A stretch of DNA of 64,000 nt. Origin: Chondrus crispus (Eukaryota; Rhodophyta; Florideophyceae; Gigartinales; Gigartinaceae). Where the stretch lies: assembly GCF_000350225.1 (NCBI RefSeq), contig NW_005179283.1, positions 241,001-305,000 of the forward strand, given 5' to 3'. The translations under genes and the position numbers were made by a program. A model generated the notes under the pieces. The model saw nothing but the letters and a program-made list of their open reading frames with translations, did no database searches and was not told where the DNA came from. This document shows positions 39,211-50,955 of the stretch, in pieces (the first letter of the stretch is position 1; each line of letters opens with the position of its first letter).

Positions 39211-42200
39211 CGATTCAAGGAGTCGTGGCTGCCATCAAGAGAAATACTCGAGTACTTCGCTTGATGGCATCTACGACTTTCGGTTCGGACGATGGAACTT
39301 TTTCTGTGACAACGAGAGAATTGTCATCAGCAAACTTCACTTTCTTAATTTCCACTTCTCTCTGATTCTTCTTCGGTTATCTTCTCTCGAAGCTTTAGCC
39401 CTCGCCCAACAGGTGGGTTCAGCATGTCCAACTTTGTTGGGGTAAGTGCATCAAACGGAGAGCGATCATGCGGAGCGTTTTCGGATGTGAAAATAGCACC
39501 AGAATGGCAAATCTCCTCGCATATCTTCTTTGTGACAGCGCCTTTGCGAGAGGTCACTGTTTCATTTGCGGTCCAAAATTAGTCCATAAGAATATGAATT
39601 TGCATTTGCAAAAGGTGCATCATGCTCCGTGGCGAAATCGATAAGATCGTGGTGTCGCTCCGTTTAGCTCTCGAGTTATAGTATGGGGAGTGAGCCAGGG
39701 TTGTCTGGTTCTGCATCCGCGACGGATCTCGAACGGACTTAGTGTTAGCAATCTCGAACGTGACTCGCCTTGTTCGATGTTGAATGTTCCGACCAACCAC
39801 AACTGATCTGCGCCTACGACCCTCCAAGACCGTGTGGACCAGATTGACAACCCTTCCAGTCCCGCATTTGGTCTTGTATTGCGATGTGAATAAACATTTG
39901 TAATCTGGGACGGAAGTCACAAGTATTGCTCAAAAATGGACTATATTTTCTGTCACAGCACGGAAATCTGAACGAGAGACAATAATGAAAACATTAGTGA
40001 TCGGGGAGCACAAAGAGGAGCACAACGTAAGTTTGTGTTGAGAATTTTGATATATTTGTTTGGTCTTTGTGTCAACTCCCCGACGGTACTTCGTCTAATT
40101 TCAGCATGTAAGATTCACTATGGCAACAATAAAACATTTCCAAAGCGTTTGTCCCTATACGAGGAGAACAGTCCAATAAATATTAGCGCAACGAGTCTTT
40201 CGCTTACAGAATTCCGTGGTGCACTTAACGGCGGTGTTTTGGTTTGGAGCATTTTCATTCAATGCATCCCAGGGCTTTCGGCAGGCAAGATCGCAATCCA
40301 CTCAGGCCCTCGACGGGCCGTCAAACTGAAATCGGTAACACCGTGAAAACAGATCAGGAATACCCACTCATGGTGTACCCCTCAAGTACCGTACAAAGAG
40401 AGACCGTCGTGCGCCGTTGACATTGTCTCGCTTCTTTCCGCTTCCGCTGATCGTACTCTGGCTTGACAACCATCGCCATGTTTCGCTTCTGCGAGCAAGG
40501 AAGCTGTTATAATCATTACAAATGAGTAAATATTGCTGCTTTGAAGAGCACTTATTAACGAGGATTACAGTATTGGAGTGGAGTACAGAATTCTCGAGGA
40601 TTACTAGAGTACTGTATTTTCGAGAATTATTTCAGTACTCACATTCTCAGGGATCAGTAGAGTACATATCCGGAGCATTCCTACAGTTGCATATATATGG
40701 ATCCATAGACGAGATTAGCAAAAAGAGAAACCCAAAAAGTCCTTATACCCTTCGGACGGTAGATCCGTATTTGTAACCATATACCCTTAAACCCCCCTTT
40801 TCGGTGTGCAGTATATAATAAACTAACATTTATATCATAAGTATCTCCAATTTACCTCGGAAGAAATCTGAAGAGAAATCTGTGGAATGTTCAAAAACTA
40901 AAATTGGACAACCCTAACCTGATCTACAGTTTCCTCCCGACACACTAGTTTTACCATCTCCTCGCTTCTCAAAAAATGGCTACGGTAATACGGGATGAAT
41001 CTGAAAGCCCCCGCCTAGTGCTGTTCGACTTTCCAGCTCTAATAGGGGAATCGGGCGTTGTCGACCTCGCGGCAGGGAAGGTGACCGAGGGCTGGGCGCG
41101 GTCGACGTTGTGTTACACTAAGAGAAAACGGGAGAAGAAGTGCGGGGATGAGGCGTAGGACGGTTGGAAGAAGAGAAGAGCTCTCACGTGGATGGCGGAT
41201 TGGCAGTGGGAATGTAGCGAGGCCGGGCCTGGAACACTCTTTTATTGAAGAGGTCATCGCGGAAAGGGCGGGACTATTATGAGCATTTGCTATACAGAAC
41301 AAAACTGGGAAAGAACTGTACGAAACCTGCCTGATTCGAGAACGGGGTACTTTCTACTCTTTACTGATGAGGTACTATAGATATGCCGCACGTGGCTGAA
41401 TGAACAAATCATGCTAAACTACAGAGACATTCAACCCGTTTCAGTCCCACAAATGAGTCAGAATTTAGCTGTCATGCTATTTGGACATTGCTCAGGTTTT
41501 GCTTTCCAGAATATTATTTACATAAAGCCATCAGAAGGGACCAAGAGGCTCAATCTGAACCGGGTACGGTTTATAAGAAATAACATATTAGCATTTTCCG
41601 CAATGGACGTGGTCATGACGATAGTAGTAGTCGAATGTCCTGAAGAGATCACACAGCTCTGCCTACTCAGTTTGAGAAAACGGCTTATAGGACGATCTGT
41701 ACGATGTTTGTGTTTTATGTACATACTTTGGCGACACTTGATGATGACTTGTATGAAACAAGGGCTTCAAATAAACAAGTTAAAACTATTGGTAGCAGAA
41801 AGCCAGACAGAGAGGAGCACACGGCGGATCCCATTGCAGACGCATTTGTCCGCATGACTTTAACAGTTCGATTTAGGCGACGTACTGTTACAGAAAGCAG
41901 TAATGTTTCTAATTTACCGGATGCTGTGTTGAAAAGAAGGGGAAAGCACAGTTGGCATGCCTTATTGTGTCATCCGATCGAGGTTACGGGAAACTCGAAC
42001 TAATAGAAGAGTTGCCTCGCAATCGTTTTGGATCAATGCTAGTTACGACAGATCGCTTGTTACGTGTCATCTATTTATGGGGAGGTCGTTCTTAGATTTG
42101 GCGTGTAACGAAACTGATCCGCCTACGGGTAAAGAAGATACCGAAGATTTTGAAAATGAGAAGCAAGAGCAACAACGCGGTCCGCTGCTGAAGAAGGCGT

Positions 42201-44135
42201 ACTAGAGAAAAACAATATGCTTCCTCAACTTGTTGCTGACCGCCGTCGTGCATTTATAATAGATTATTCTCGGCATCAAGTGCATTGTATTTGTGAGATC
42301 CCCCATGTCAGCATACTTGTTGACAAGGTCAACAGCCTTTTTCTACACCAGTGCTGTGAAGACAGGAGTGGAGCCCGAAATATCGTGTGGGTGCGCTGGT
42401 ACTCTGTTGCTTGATGTGATGGTGCAGTGTGAGTAATGACACTTTTTGATTCGTAGCAGTTGCTCTCATAGACTTGCCACATTTCAAGACGAGGCTGATT
42501 GCCTTTTAAAGCTTTTTCTGATACCTTTTGGTTACAACCATGCTATGGCAGAACGTAACGACGGTACTGGAATGAGAGTGAGGGACTGGGAGAGGTCTCG
42601 CGACTCGCGAGTCAAAGGTGTGGCCTGAAGCGGGAGGGGATACGACGGTGAAGGGAAGGCGGAATTGCCATACAGAATTCGAATTTTGCAGGCAGCACGA
42701 ATTCGAAATTCGTTTGTCCACGTAAAGGTCTCCTGCAAGTACTGTTATGAGCCACTTGGAATATATTTGCATCAAGGCAATGCTGACTTCGCTATGTGCA
42801 AGGAGAACTCGGCGATTTAGGCAAATGTGCAAGAATTTTGAGCGTTCCGCTATTGCAACCTCTGTCCCAAAATTGGCACCCCTTCCTTTATGGCGTTGAG
42901 AAAAAGCAGAAGAATTTTCGAAATGATTGGCATGCTTGAGCAAAGTGACGGGTTTGATGTGGAATCGGTGACGTGGCGAATAATTTCGTTTCAAAAAAAT
43001 AATGTTGTATGAGGAAAATGTGCTTGGATATCCGATCTTAGTGCTCGGTCGGGGCACAAAAGTGTCCGCGCGCTTCAATCTCACTCTTCTTGTGTGTCCG
43101 TGGTTGTTTTGGCCAAGTCTCAGTGGACGACGTGCTGAAAGTGTCCCCGTCGCAAAACATAAATAATGGTGATTACTTGACAATTAGAAGTACTTTTTCT
43201 TTTTAATATTGAGGTTTTTGTCCGACGTCCCCAGCACCCCCCTTTACAGGGGGGACTCCCATTACCACTTTTACTAATGCCTCCCTCCCCCTAATGCCGG
43301 CCAGACACAAAAACACGGAAAGTGCCACGTGTCACACGAGTCCGAGTGTTACGCCACCGTCCGTCCGTCGCGCGTGGAAACATTTGAAAGCGGCTTTTAA
43401 GGCCGATCCTATTAACCGAACAGCATTCACAGACCTTACCTTGTCATCCTTCTGCATCCGGTTCGGGAAATTAAAAAAGCAACGCGCAAGCAAGTGATGA
43501 AGATGGGAGCGCAGAGGAAGCGAGAGAGAGAGGGACTGTACCCTCTGTCGTTGAGATCGCGAAATTGTTTGGAGCGCTGCAAGTTTTGGCGACTAAGAGA
43601 GGCCCTTAGGGCCTCTCTATACTGCGCCAATTGTGAGCAGGAAAAATTGGTACTGCCATCATACTCGTTTTTATTGGCCGATCATATTAAACTCTTCAAT
43701 GAATTGGAAGATTCACTGGCAACTGCACGTGACTTGAGATCTTCCGAAGCCCTTTCAAGAGCAGAACGTAGAACTCTTCCAGACCATGTGGGCGTAGAGA
43801 GACGATACGTTGCTTGTTTACCACTCCTTCTTTTCTATGAAAACGGACTGTACCCCCGTAGCGGGTGCTTCCTCTTATTTGAAAAAGGCTACGTACCCCC
43901 AAACCTCTGCTTGGCTTACAAGTAGCCTCAGTGACGATAGAAGTCAGTCGGGTGAGCCACTGCACTTCGTGACTCAACCAACTGTTTGCCGCTCTCCCGC
44001 TCATGCCACCGTTTCGTACCGCACCGACGTCACTCCCTCCTCAAATTTGTCGTACTCTGTTCCACCGTTCAAGGCGTCGTTAACTGGACTCTTAGGGTAC
44101 TCGAAATCACACACACGCGCCCACATCTACTGGCC
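39211..44135. other. Long stretch without recognisable genes
   Basis: Nearly 5 kb of lower-GC sequence with only short frames. Minus frames at 39203-39557 (for example KFADDNSLVVTEKVPSSEPKVV) may extend the Gy3-like remnant. Frames at 39579-39920 (-) and 41411-41857 (+) match nothing I know. A short GC palindrome CCCCCC-TTTACA-GGGGGG lies near 43236. This part is the best candidate for background host or intergenic DNA. Confidence 0.4.
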
Positions 44136-45413
44136 ATGTATCTCAATGGCGAAAAGTGCATGGAAAAATCGAGAATACAACTTTACGCTTTCTCTATTAT
44201 TGCTTTCTGTGGAGGAATTGCATCCGTCGATTTTGTTCCCCCTTTCCTCATTCTTAAGCGTCGAAAAAGGGGACATAAGGTCCCGATCCATCCTATTCGT
44301 TCCAGAATAACCTTTGACTCCGTCACGAATATTTTTAGCGATCGGGACTTTATGGGCGCGTTTCGAATGCCCAGGACTGCCTTTGAGAAACTTACAGAAA
44401 AAGTGAGGCCCTTTTGGCAGAAGGACATCTCAGCAGGCATTCGTTCGCGCCGCATAACGATCTCTGTAGAGATAAGGCTCGCAATTTGTCTTCGTTTACT
44501 AGCAGGTGGGAAACCATGGGACCTGGTTGGCTTTTTCCGTGTAAAAAGAAGCACCGTAGACCTGATATTGAACGAAGGCCTGGAAATATTTTCGAGAGTG
44601 TGGTCGTTTCCCAAATTTCCATCATGGAGAAGTGAGCTGCATCACTATGCTATGCAGTACAAACTCTCTAGACGGAGACCAAATCCCTTTAATGGTTGCA
44701 TTGGCGCCATCGATGGAATCGCAATTAAGATACGAAAGCCGAAAGAGATTCCTCATGCTGAATTTTTTTGCCGCAAGGGGTTCTACGCTGTGAATGTTCA
44801 AGCTCTGGTGGATTCAAGGTACAGATTTATGTTTTTCCCATGCCTGTTCCCTGGATCAACGCATGACTCCGTTGCATACCAGGCGTCAAAACTGTGGCAC
44901 TACATTGGGGGAAACCAGAACTTGATATCCGAGTTCTGGATCGTCGGGGACGAGGCATACGAGTGCACGGAATTTTTGGTCACCAACTATCCGAAAGCCG
45001 AATGTGGGGAAGAAGAGAGCGCATTTAACTACGTACTTTCACAGCTCCGTAATCATGTTGAGCAAGCCTTTGGGATTCTTTGTGCAAAGTGGCTCATTCT
45101 GCAGACGCTTCTGCAGTTGACCGTCCGAAAGTCGGTCAAATGTGTTCGGGTATGTATGCTTTTGCATAATTTTTGCATCGATAATCGCTCGTGTGGCGAC
45201 TCTCTGCATGGAGGGCTGCGATGCGACGAATTTAGAACTGTGTACCTGGAAAGAGTCCGGTGGCACCGTTTGTATTGGCACGGAGAGGAAGCGAATGTGC
45301 TTGCACAAAGTGAAGACAACGATTTACATCCGTCCGCGACAATCAGATCAAAAAAACGCGAGAGCTTACTACGGGTTGTTAGAGATGAGGGCATAAGGAG
45401 GCTTCCGGTTTAG
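44136..45413 (+). CDS. PIF/Harbinger-type transposase (DDE superfamily 4)
   Basis: 425 aa from ATG 44136; the frame extends upstream but without a better start. It is a DDE nuclease that cuts and pastes Harbinger elements. The catalytic domain is complete: GAIDGIAIKI with Asp193, then FFCRKGFYAVNVQALVD, FPGSTHDSVAY with Asp244, GDEAYECTEFLVTNYP, and a final helix LRNHVEQAFGILCAKW with Glu309. Upstream, residues 100-160 hold the usual helical segment (ISVEIRLAICLRLLAGGKPWDLVGFF, RSTVDLI) of the family N-terminus. The length is typical. The frame has no stop or missing key residue, so it may encode active protein. Its usual partner, a Myb/SANT-like DNA-binding protein, is convergent at 48162-49834. 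Confidence 0.92.
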   Translation: MYLNGEKCMEKSRIQLYAFSIIAFCGGIASVDFVPPFLILKRRKRGHKVPIHPIRSRITFDSVTNIFSDRDFMGAFRMPRTAFEKLTEKVRPFWQKDISAGIRSRRITISVEIRLAICLRLLAGGKPWDLVGFFRVKRSTVDLILNEGLEIFSRVWSFPKFPSWRSELHHYAMQYKLSRRRPNPFNGCIGAIDGIAIKIRKPKEIPHAEFFCRKGFYAVNVQALVDSRYRFMFFPCLFPGSTHDSVAYQASKLWHYIGGNQNLISEFWIVGDEAYECTEFLVTNYPKAECGEEESAFNYVLSQLRNHVEQAFGILCAKWLILQTLLQLTVRKSVKCVRVCMLLHNFCIDNRSCGDSLHGGLRCDEFRTVYLERVRWHRLYWHGEEANVLAQSEDNDLHPSATIRSKKRESLLRVVRDEGIRRLPV

Positions 45414-45615
45414 AGACGTAAAGGCACTTTACTTCCCCTGCTTAGACTGCGCCAAAGCGTAGCGGTGCATACTTCGGAGTGAAAGTTCTTGCTTTCTAGC
45501 TGAGAGATGAAAGCCTCTCATGCGGGTTGTTGTACGCGTTCTAGATCCTGGGAAATTCTTCTCGTCCACACTGAAAGGTGCAAGAAGGAGATCCGTTTCT
45601 TTGCGAAGCAGATGG

Positions 45616-46300
45616 AGCGAAAGGTCTCCAATCGGAGGAAAAGTTAGGACAGATTGCACGAACATATGTTGAAGATGCGCAATTTGTATTTTCAACGCTG
45701 TCCGGTGCTGCATGAAGCATTAAGACCAAGAAAGCTGTCAGTGATATTACGAGCGCTGAAGGAGCTCTGTTCGATACTGTTGTCATATATGAAGGCGCAC
45801 AAGCAACTGAACCTTCGTGTCTAATTCCAATGGCCTTGGGTGCTAAACGATGCGTACTTGCCGGAGACCCTCAACAGCTTCCTGCCGCTGTTTTATCGTC
45901 AGGCGCCGCTGGGCTTGCATATGGTCAATCAAAACCAGAACGAGTATGTGAGGGGGGCCAGAATGCACATATGCTAGACACGCAGTACAGAATGCATCCA
46001 GACATATCGTCGTTTTCTAGGCGCTGTTTCTATCACGGTCGACTAGTTGACGATGAAAGTTTGCAAGGTGAGAACAGGGCACGCCCGTATCATCGTGATA
46101 CGTTTTCATGGATATTGCAGATGGAGAGGAAAAGAGAAGCAGAGACGATCGGTCGATCTTCAATCGGTCAGAAGCTGAACTTTCCTCTTTGATATATACA
46201 AACTTTAAGAAGACTTTTACCCTATGGATTCTCTTTTCTCTGATTTTGCCAAAGTCCACGCTTCTGTTTCAGGTTCGGGGGTTGTGACACTCTACAAACG
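45616..46300 (+). pseudogene. UPF1/SEN1-like superfamily 1 helicase fragment
   Basis: Contains RNA helicase motifs in order: FVFSTLSGAA, then TGA at 45713, then (same frame) LFDTVVIYEGAQATEPS, LGAKRCVLAGDPQQLPA (motif III) and MLDTQYRMHPDISSF (motif IV), FYHGRLVDDES. After a -1 shift near 46100 follows VFMDIADGEEK...NRSEAELSSLIY, and in a third frame GVVTLYKRP (motif V region). In this family motif II is normally DEAA; here it reads YEGA, losing the catalytic acid. The N-terminal Walker A part is absent. It lies between the two Harbinger genes, so it may be a captured host fragment or the target locus. Confidence 0.8.
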
Positions 46301-47009
46301 ACCGATGGTGGGGAGGGAGAATGGAGCCGTAGTGGTTGGAGGATGTGAGCGGCTTGCCGGCAGAGGGGGAATCGAAATACCGCTCCTGCCCCGTCCAATG
46401 CCATCGACTACCATTTCCGTGTCAAGCCTCCACATGCTTCTTGAAATCCCCTTACAGCAGGATGCCCCATTTCGCACCGCTCGTGATTGCGAACGGCATG
46501 GACTTCGGAGGTTGAGGTTCATGCGAGAGGTAGAACCAATTCGGAAGCTTCTCGTCGCTGTTGAGCCTCATGCAAAGCATCTCCCGCGGAAAACTCTTTT
46601 GCTAATGGATTCGTACATGCAATCTTTGCTAGATGCGCTACTTGCACTACACATTGACACCAGCAATCGATGTGCTGCAGACGACGAGGCAATCGCTGAA
46701 GTGCGAATTCGTTTGGATGAGATGACTGGTGCCTGTATTGAGGCAGTAAGAGAAATATCAAGGCAGCACTTCAAGGAGAAGGAATTGGCCTACCTGTGCG
46801 GAGTGGTAAAGTGTGTCGACGTTCGTGTTCGAAAGCAAGTGAAAATTCGAAGAGGGAGCCCAGAAATGGAAAAGCTGGATATAATATGTCGACATAGTCA
46901 AAGAACGCATTGCGGATGTCGATCCAGGGAAGGCACATTTAGTGACCGAGGAACGAGCCCAAGAAGAAGGCCAGCGCCAACGAGATGTGAGCTCTGGTAC
47001 TCAAGGTGA
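46224..47009 (+). CDS. Hypothetical protein overlapping the helicase end
   Basis: A frame of about 260 codons. The first 30 residues (DSLFSDFAKVHAS, GVVTLYKRP) are the helicase tail in shifted frame. The remainder (for example VEPIRKLLVAVEPHAKHLPRKTLLLMDSYMQSLLDALLALHID, then EAIAEVRIRLDEMTGACIEAVREISRQHF) is a helix-rich sequence I do not recognise. The good helical periodicity suggests a once-real gene. It may be a second captured fragment. Confidence 0.35.
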   Translation: MDSLFSDFAKVHASVSGSGVVTLYKRPMVGRENGAVVVGGCERLAGRGGIEIPLLPRPMPSTTISVSSLHMLLEIPLQQDAPFRTARDCERHGLRRLRFMREVEPIRKLLVAVEPHAKHLPRKTLLLMDSYMQSLLDALLALHIDTSNRCAADDEAIAEVRIRLDEMTGACIEAVREISRQHFKEKELAYLCGVVKCVDVRVRKQVKIRRGSPEMEKLDIICRHSQRTHCGCRSREGTFSDRGTSPRRRPAPTRCELWYSR

Positions 47010-48161
47010 AGAGGAAGACAGAACGGAAAAAGGGGAAGAGCACTCTTAACAAAATCTTGAAGATTCCTAACATGAATTTGCATTTGCGTCGTGGGAAGCG
47101 TATAACTATTCTTTTCTTTCATCATCGCATGTGGGTTCGTGATTACAATGCTCCAAGAACCCAGCTCGGGGCACAGATATACCAAGGCAAGGGCGGAGAA
47201 AGAGCACAATCGAAAATTTCTTGCAGCTGCCCGGTCCACTGTGCGCACTTTTTCGGATTTTTTTGAAGCTGTGAAGAAGTACAGCTGTAACCCGCATCAT
47301 TTTTCTTTGAGGCTCGCCACCGAGCAGCTGTCCTCCATCTCTTGCTGCACACGTAGCTCTGTGCTCGCTGGAGGACTGGTTGCTCTCCATGCTCTCACCC
47401 TCTTATCCGCATTGAATCGCACGGCCATGAAGAAGGACGCGTTTTACCACCAAGCCCGCAACTGGCTCCCGACGTGATGCAAGTCTTTATTCCTGGTGGG
47501 CTAATCGCTGATGACAATGAGTTCGGACCCTCATCTCTGCATCGGTTGCGGAGGAATTCATTGCGAGAATTGGGCCTCCTACTGTTTCAATCCGCATGTT
47601 GCCAATTGGTCAGAATTCTACAACCGCCCTGCATCGTGCCGTAACGGCCATATCCGAAACCTTCAAAATCCCTCAAGTCTTTAGATACATTGGGGTCTGG
47701 CAGGTATCATCTTCCGAGACGTGGCTGGTTGCTGAACTCAGGAAACCTGTGTCTCTGCGTAGCCTCTTCTCGGATATTTGTGACGCCAACGTTGAATCCA
47801 TAATCGCCCACTTGGCAAAGGAGCGCTTGAGGGAATTGAGAGTTCTCCACAGGGAACACAATCGACCTCACACCAACCTGCGACCAGAGAACTAACCAGA
47901 ACCGACCTCACAGTAGCTGGGGTTATCCTGGTAGTGGAAGAGGAAGGGCCCGCGTAAAGAATGGCGGCCTAAATCGGAGGGGCGGATGAGGATCACGGTT
48001 TTTGTATGAAAGGGGTGGCCAAGAGCCCGTGAAGTTTGCATTCACAACTTTTCGTGCTGAAGGCACAGTCAAGAACCATTTTTCTCAGTTACGCAGCAGT
48101 TTGAAATAGTACTTCTCTAACCCTTGTAGCGTTTGCAATTTTGAGCCGAGACGGGATCTGC
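47010..48161. other. No clear gene
   Basis: Several short frames on both strands. One stretch reads CIGCGGIHCENWASYC near 47550, which looks like a cysteine-rich finger but lacks supporting context. Nothing assignable. Confidence 0.35.
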
Positions 48162-49834
48162 TCATTCCGTGTCGCCTTCGTCGTGGTCAAGCCTGTCCAA
48201 ATCGGTTTCTACTTTGTGGAGTATACGTAAAGTCCTACGCTCCATATCACGGTCACCGCATTCCCGTGCATCCCGAATGTTCTGTCTGGCTTTCCACATC
48301 TGATTAAAGAGGGCAAGCGCATCCTCGTTCTCTCGAACGTTGAGCGTAGACTGGGGTGCATTTGTCCAACAATCGACGACTGTATTGTTTTCGCGAGAAC
48401 CGTCAGTCCCGTCGCCAGCTGCTGCTCCACCCATTGCTTCTGCAAGGCGAGCTGCTCTCTCATAAGGATCTCTTGGTTGTCAGCTCGCTTTCTTTTTGAA
48501 CCAACCGTGCTGGAAAGTGATGGCGATGCCAGACTTCCCGTCAGTGACATGACCCTGTCCACCTCCTCCAGTCCACCCTCTGATGCCGCCATGGCGTCGT
48601 CAAAAGTCTCGGATATCATATCAAAAAGGTCGTCGTCCATGGCACTGGTTCCACAGCGAAGGACTTCATGGATTATAAGCAACTTCTTCGATGTTGTATT
48701 GATAAGTCCTTTCTCGTTGTAGACAAACTCAATAAAATTATCGGTCTCCAACTGACCTGATTTAGACCAGTTTTGATGTGCTGCAGTGTACTTGGGACGC
48801 AGCTTCTGGAATTCTGTTCGCAAAGATCCGCCGTTGTGCATTCGGGATGGGGGTAGCGATGAATCTATCTCCTCCAGATATCCGTGACCTTCAAAGGCCG
48901 GAATCGGGTTGAAATCACTATCATTAAACCTTCTCGCAATGACTTCCGTCCAGGAAGAGAATGGCGTCATTCCAGCGTCCAGCTCAGACGCTGTAAGGCC
49001 TCTTCTTGTTCGACGAAGAGCCTCCCTCTCCATTGTCTCCAGAAGCAATAAAAATAGTCGTGCAGCCTCGTCTAGAGTCAAAACGCGCACAGATCCATCG
49101 CCATCCCTTTTTCCGTTCGTGCCTGTTCTCGAAAGATTCCGATACGCTCGAATTGCAGCTTGAGTTTCAAGCTGATCCAATGCTAAACTCGCATTATTGT
49201 TCCATTTCTTGGCATTTACCCTATCGAAATGGATAAATTCAGAACAGTGCGCAGAGTTTTTCAGAAAAGAAGCGTAGGCTTCTTTGGTGCTGCTACTGCA
49301 ATTCTGGTTTACGTGGGCTGTTAGCCTTGAAACGACATCTTCTTTCGCCCCTGACCTGCGAATACCCCATTCCGCACAAATCTTCTTAAGGGTTTCACCT
49401 TTCATGTTGTGGAAGAAATTAAACAAAAGTAAAAACCCGTCATCCGTTTGACTCGATGTTTCACCACCAGCTATATTGTGCCCAATTTTAGTTGCAGTGC
49501 CGGCGCTTTCTCCTTGCTCGTCTTGTTCCAACAAAGGATCCGTACCCTCGAAAGGCGGTTGCTTTTCTTTGGACACCGAACCAATGTCCATCATCCAACT
49601 ATTTTTTCGCAACAGTTTTGTCGGTGTTTGTTCGGGCGCTGAGGCGCCCGAAGCATTATTGCTTATCTTGGAAAGTGCTTCAAAATATTTTTCAAGGATG
49701 TAGCGGGACCCTGACACTTTTTGTGTCCTGCGAAAACGAAAACGACGCCCCGAGTTTCTGGTAGTGGGTAAACCAAAAGCTCCTGATATCACGCTGCGCT
49801 GTTGATTTTTCTTGTAGATGATCTGCTTTAACAT
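48162..49834 (-). CDS. SAP-domain, Myb/SANT-like DNA-binding protein (probable Harbinger partner)
   Basis: Minus strand, best start ATG 49834 (MLKQIIYKKNQQ); an open frame continues upstream without a convincing start. Residues about 144-177 form a SAP motif (MKGETLKKICAEWGIRRSG, KEDVVSRLTAHV) that binds DNA. Residues about 245-385 hold a Trp-anchored helical domain (SSWTEVIARRFND, LRTEFQKLRPKYTAAHQNW, KSGQLETDNFIEFV) of the kind paired with Harbinger transposases. An acidic, then Lys/Arg-rich (GSKRKRADNQ) C-terminus follows. Near 48370-48430 the better reading switches to a second frame that ends at 48162 (LNVRENEDALALFNQMWKA, DLDRLDHDEGDTE). The first frame stops at 48209, so there is probably a one-base frameshift or a sequencing error. 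Confidence 0.7.
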
Positions 49835-50652
49835 TCGACCCGGCGTGCCAGATATTCGTCGCGACCTCAAATATTGACGAAAAGGGACAAATAGAGCTTG
49901 AAGCCCTGAGACGAAGAAAAGTAGCGTATTAGGTGACCAAAAGCGCGTGAAATGGAGTTGTAGAATGTGGGAGAAGTTGCAGAATGTAGGGAGAAGAGAC
50001 AAAGATGAGATGGAAGCTATTAGAAGAAGAGGGAAGGCCTGTACGATGAACAAGGATGCGTGTAGTTGGGTAGCAAAACTTGGGGGAAAAGAAGAGAATT
50101 GGGTTTTGAGAAGTTCTAATGTCCAAACGCCGGAGAGTTGTATGGACACGAATATTGACTACAGTGGAAGGTGAAGAGACGGAAGTGTCCTCGTTCGCAC
50201 GGGCAACTGAAAGTTGTGCAGAGACCGTGTACAACAACGGAGCGGGGTTTCAACACAAATTTACGATTGCCCTAGCGGGCCTTGAAACCTAACCAAAATT
50301 ATGAGCGCGAGAATACCCAATAGGAGGCATCTCTGATGTTAATATTAACATTGCAGGGCACCAATAGACATGCAGCAAGTGTTTTCAAAGGAGGGTTTTT
50401 TTCAGACAAACCAGTATGGGGAAGCCCTAAATGCCAAGTTTCAGACGCTCTATCGTATTTGAGGTCGGCAAAGCGCGCGTTACTCAGTGCAAGACACGAC
50501 AGAGACCTAACGCGGAGCAGGCAGACGTTAATCACCGATTGCATGAAAATAGATGTGAGGTCGTCACCTATTAATGCTGCCTCCCAATAGTTCCAATTTT
50601 GGGGTCTCGCACGGGGCAGCACTATGGGTAGGGCCCTCTGCATGAGGTCATG
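49835..50652. other. Flank between SAP gene and Gy3
   Basis: Minus frames continue (50149-49835, hydrophobic, no start ATG) and 50299-50650 encodes ALPIVLPRARPQNWNYWEAALIGDD and more. Neither is recognised. It includes the left target copy of Gy3. Confidence 0.35.
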
Positions 50653-50657
50653 CATGG
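50653..50657. repeat. Target-site duplication, left (Gy3)
   Basis: CATGG, identical to 56949-56953. Confidence 0.9.
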
Positions 50658-50941
50658 TGTTAGTTCTCGCGATGACGGTTCTATGCAAAGACGTGATGGG
50701 CCGCCTGGCCTCTCTTTTCTTCAACACTACTGACTAGATAAGTACCCCTCGAAGCGTCCAAGTAATCTCCCGCAGCCACGGTTCAGCTTCCACTAGTTTC
50801 CTAATCTTAACCAACCAGATAACACCACCTGGCCATTTCCGGCCAATTAAAATGACTACAAAAGATATTATGAAAAGGACACTTGTCCTTATGTTCCCTA
50901 ATCAGCGCACTGGCGCTCGCGGTCATAATATAACCGCGTCA
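50658..50941 (-). repeat. 3' LTR of Gy3
   Basis: On the element strand starts TGACGCGGTTATATTATGACC and ends AACTAACA. Identical length to the copy at 56665-56948. It contains TATATTAT near the start of U3. Confidence 0.95.
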
Positions 50942-50955
50942 CCACCACCTCCCCA
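50942..50955 (-). other. Polypurine tract of Gy3
   Basis: On the minus strand GGGGAGGTGGTGG directly precedes the LTR start TGACGC. Confidence 0.75.

Noticed and set aside
43230-43260. CCCCCC/GGGGGG palindrome as a Harbinger terminal repeat
   Set aside because: No matching inverted copy or TWA duplication was found near 50 kb.
47540-47590. Cysteine-rich stretch CIGCGGIHCENWASYC as a zinc-finger gene
   Set aside because: It is isolated in a short frame without surrounding homology; kept only as a remark.
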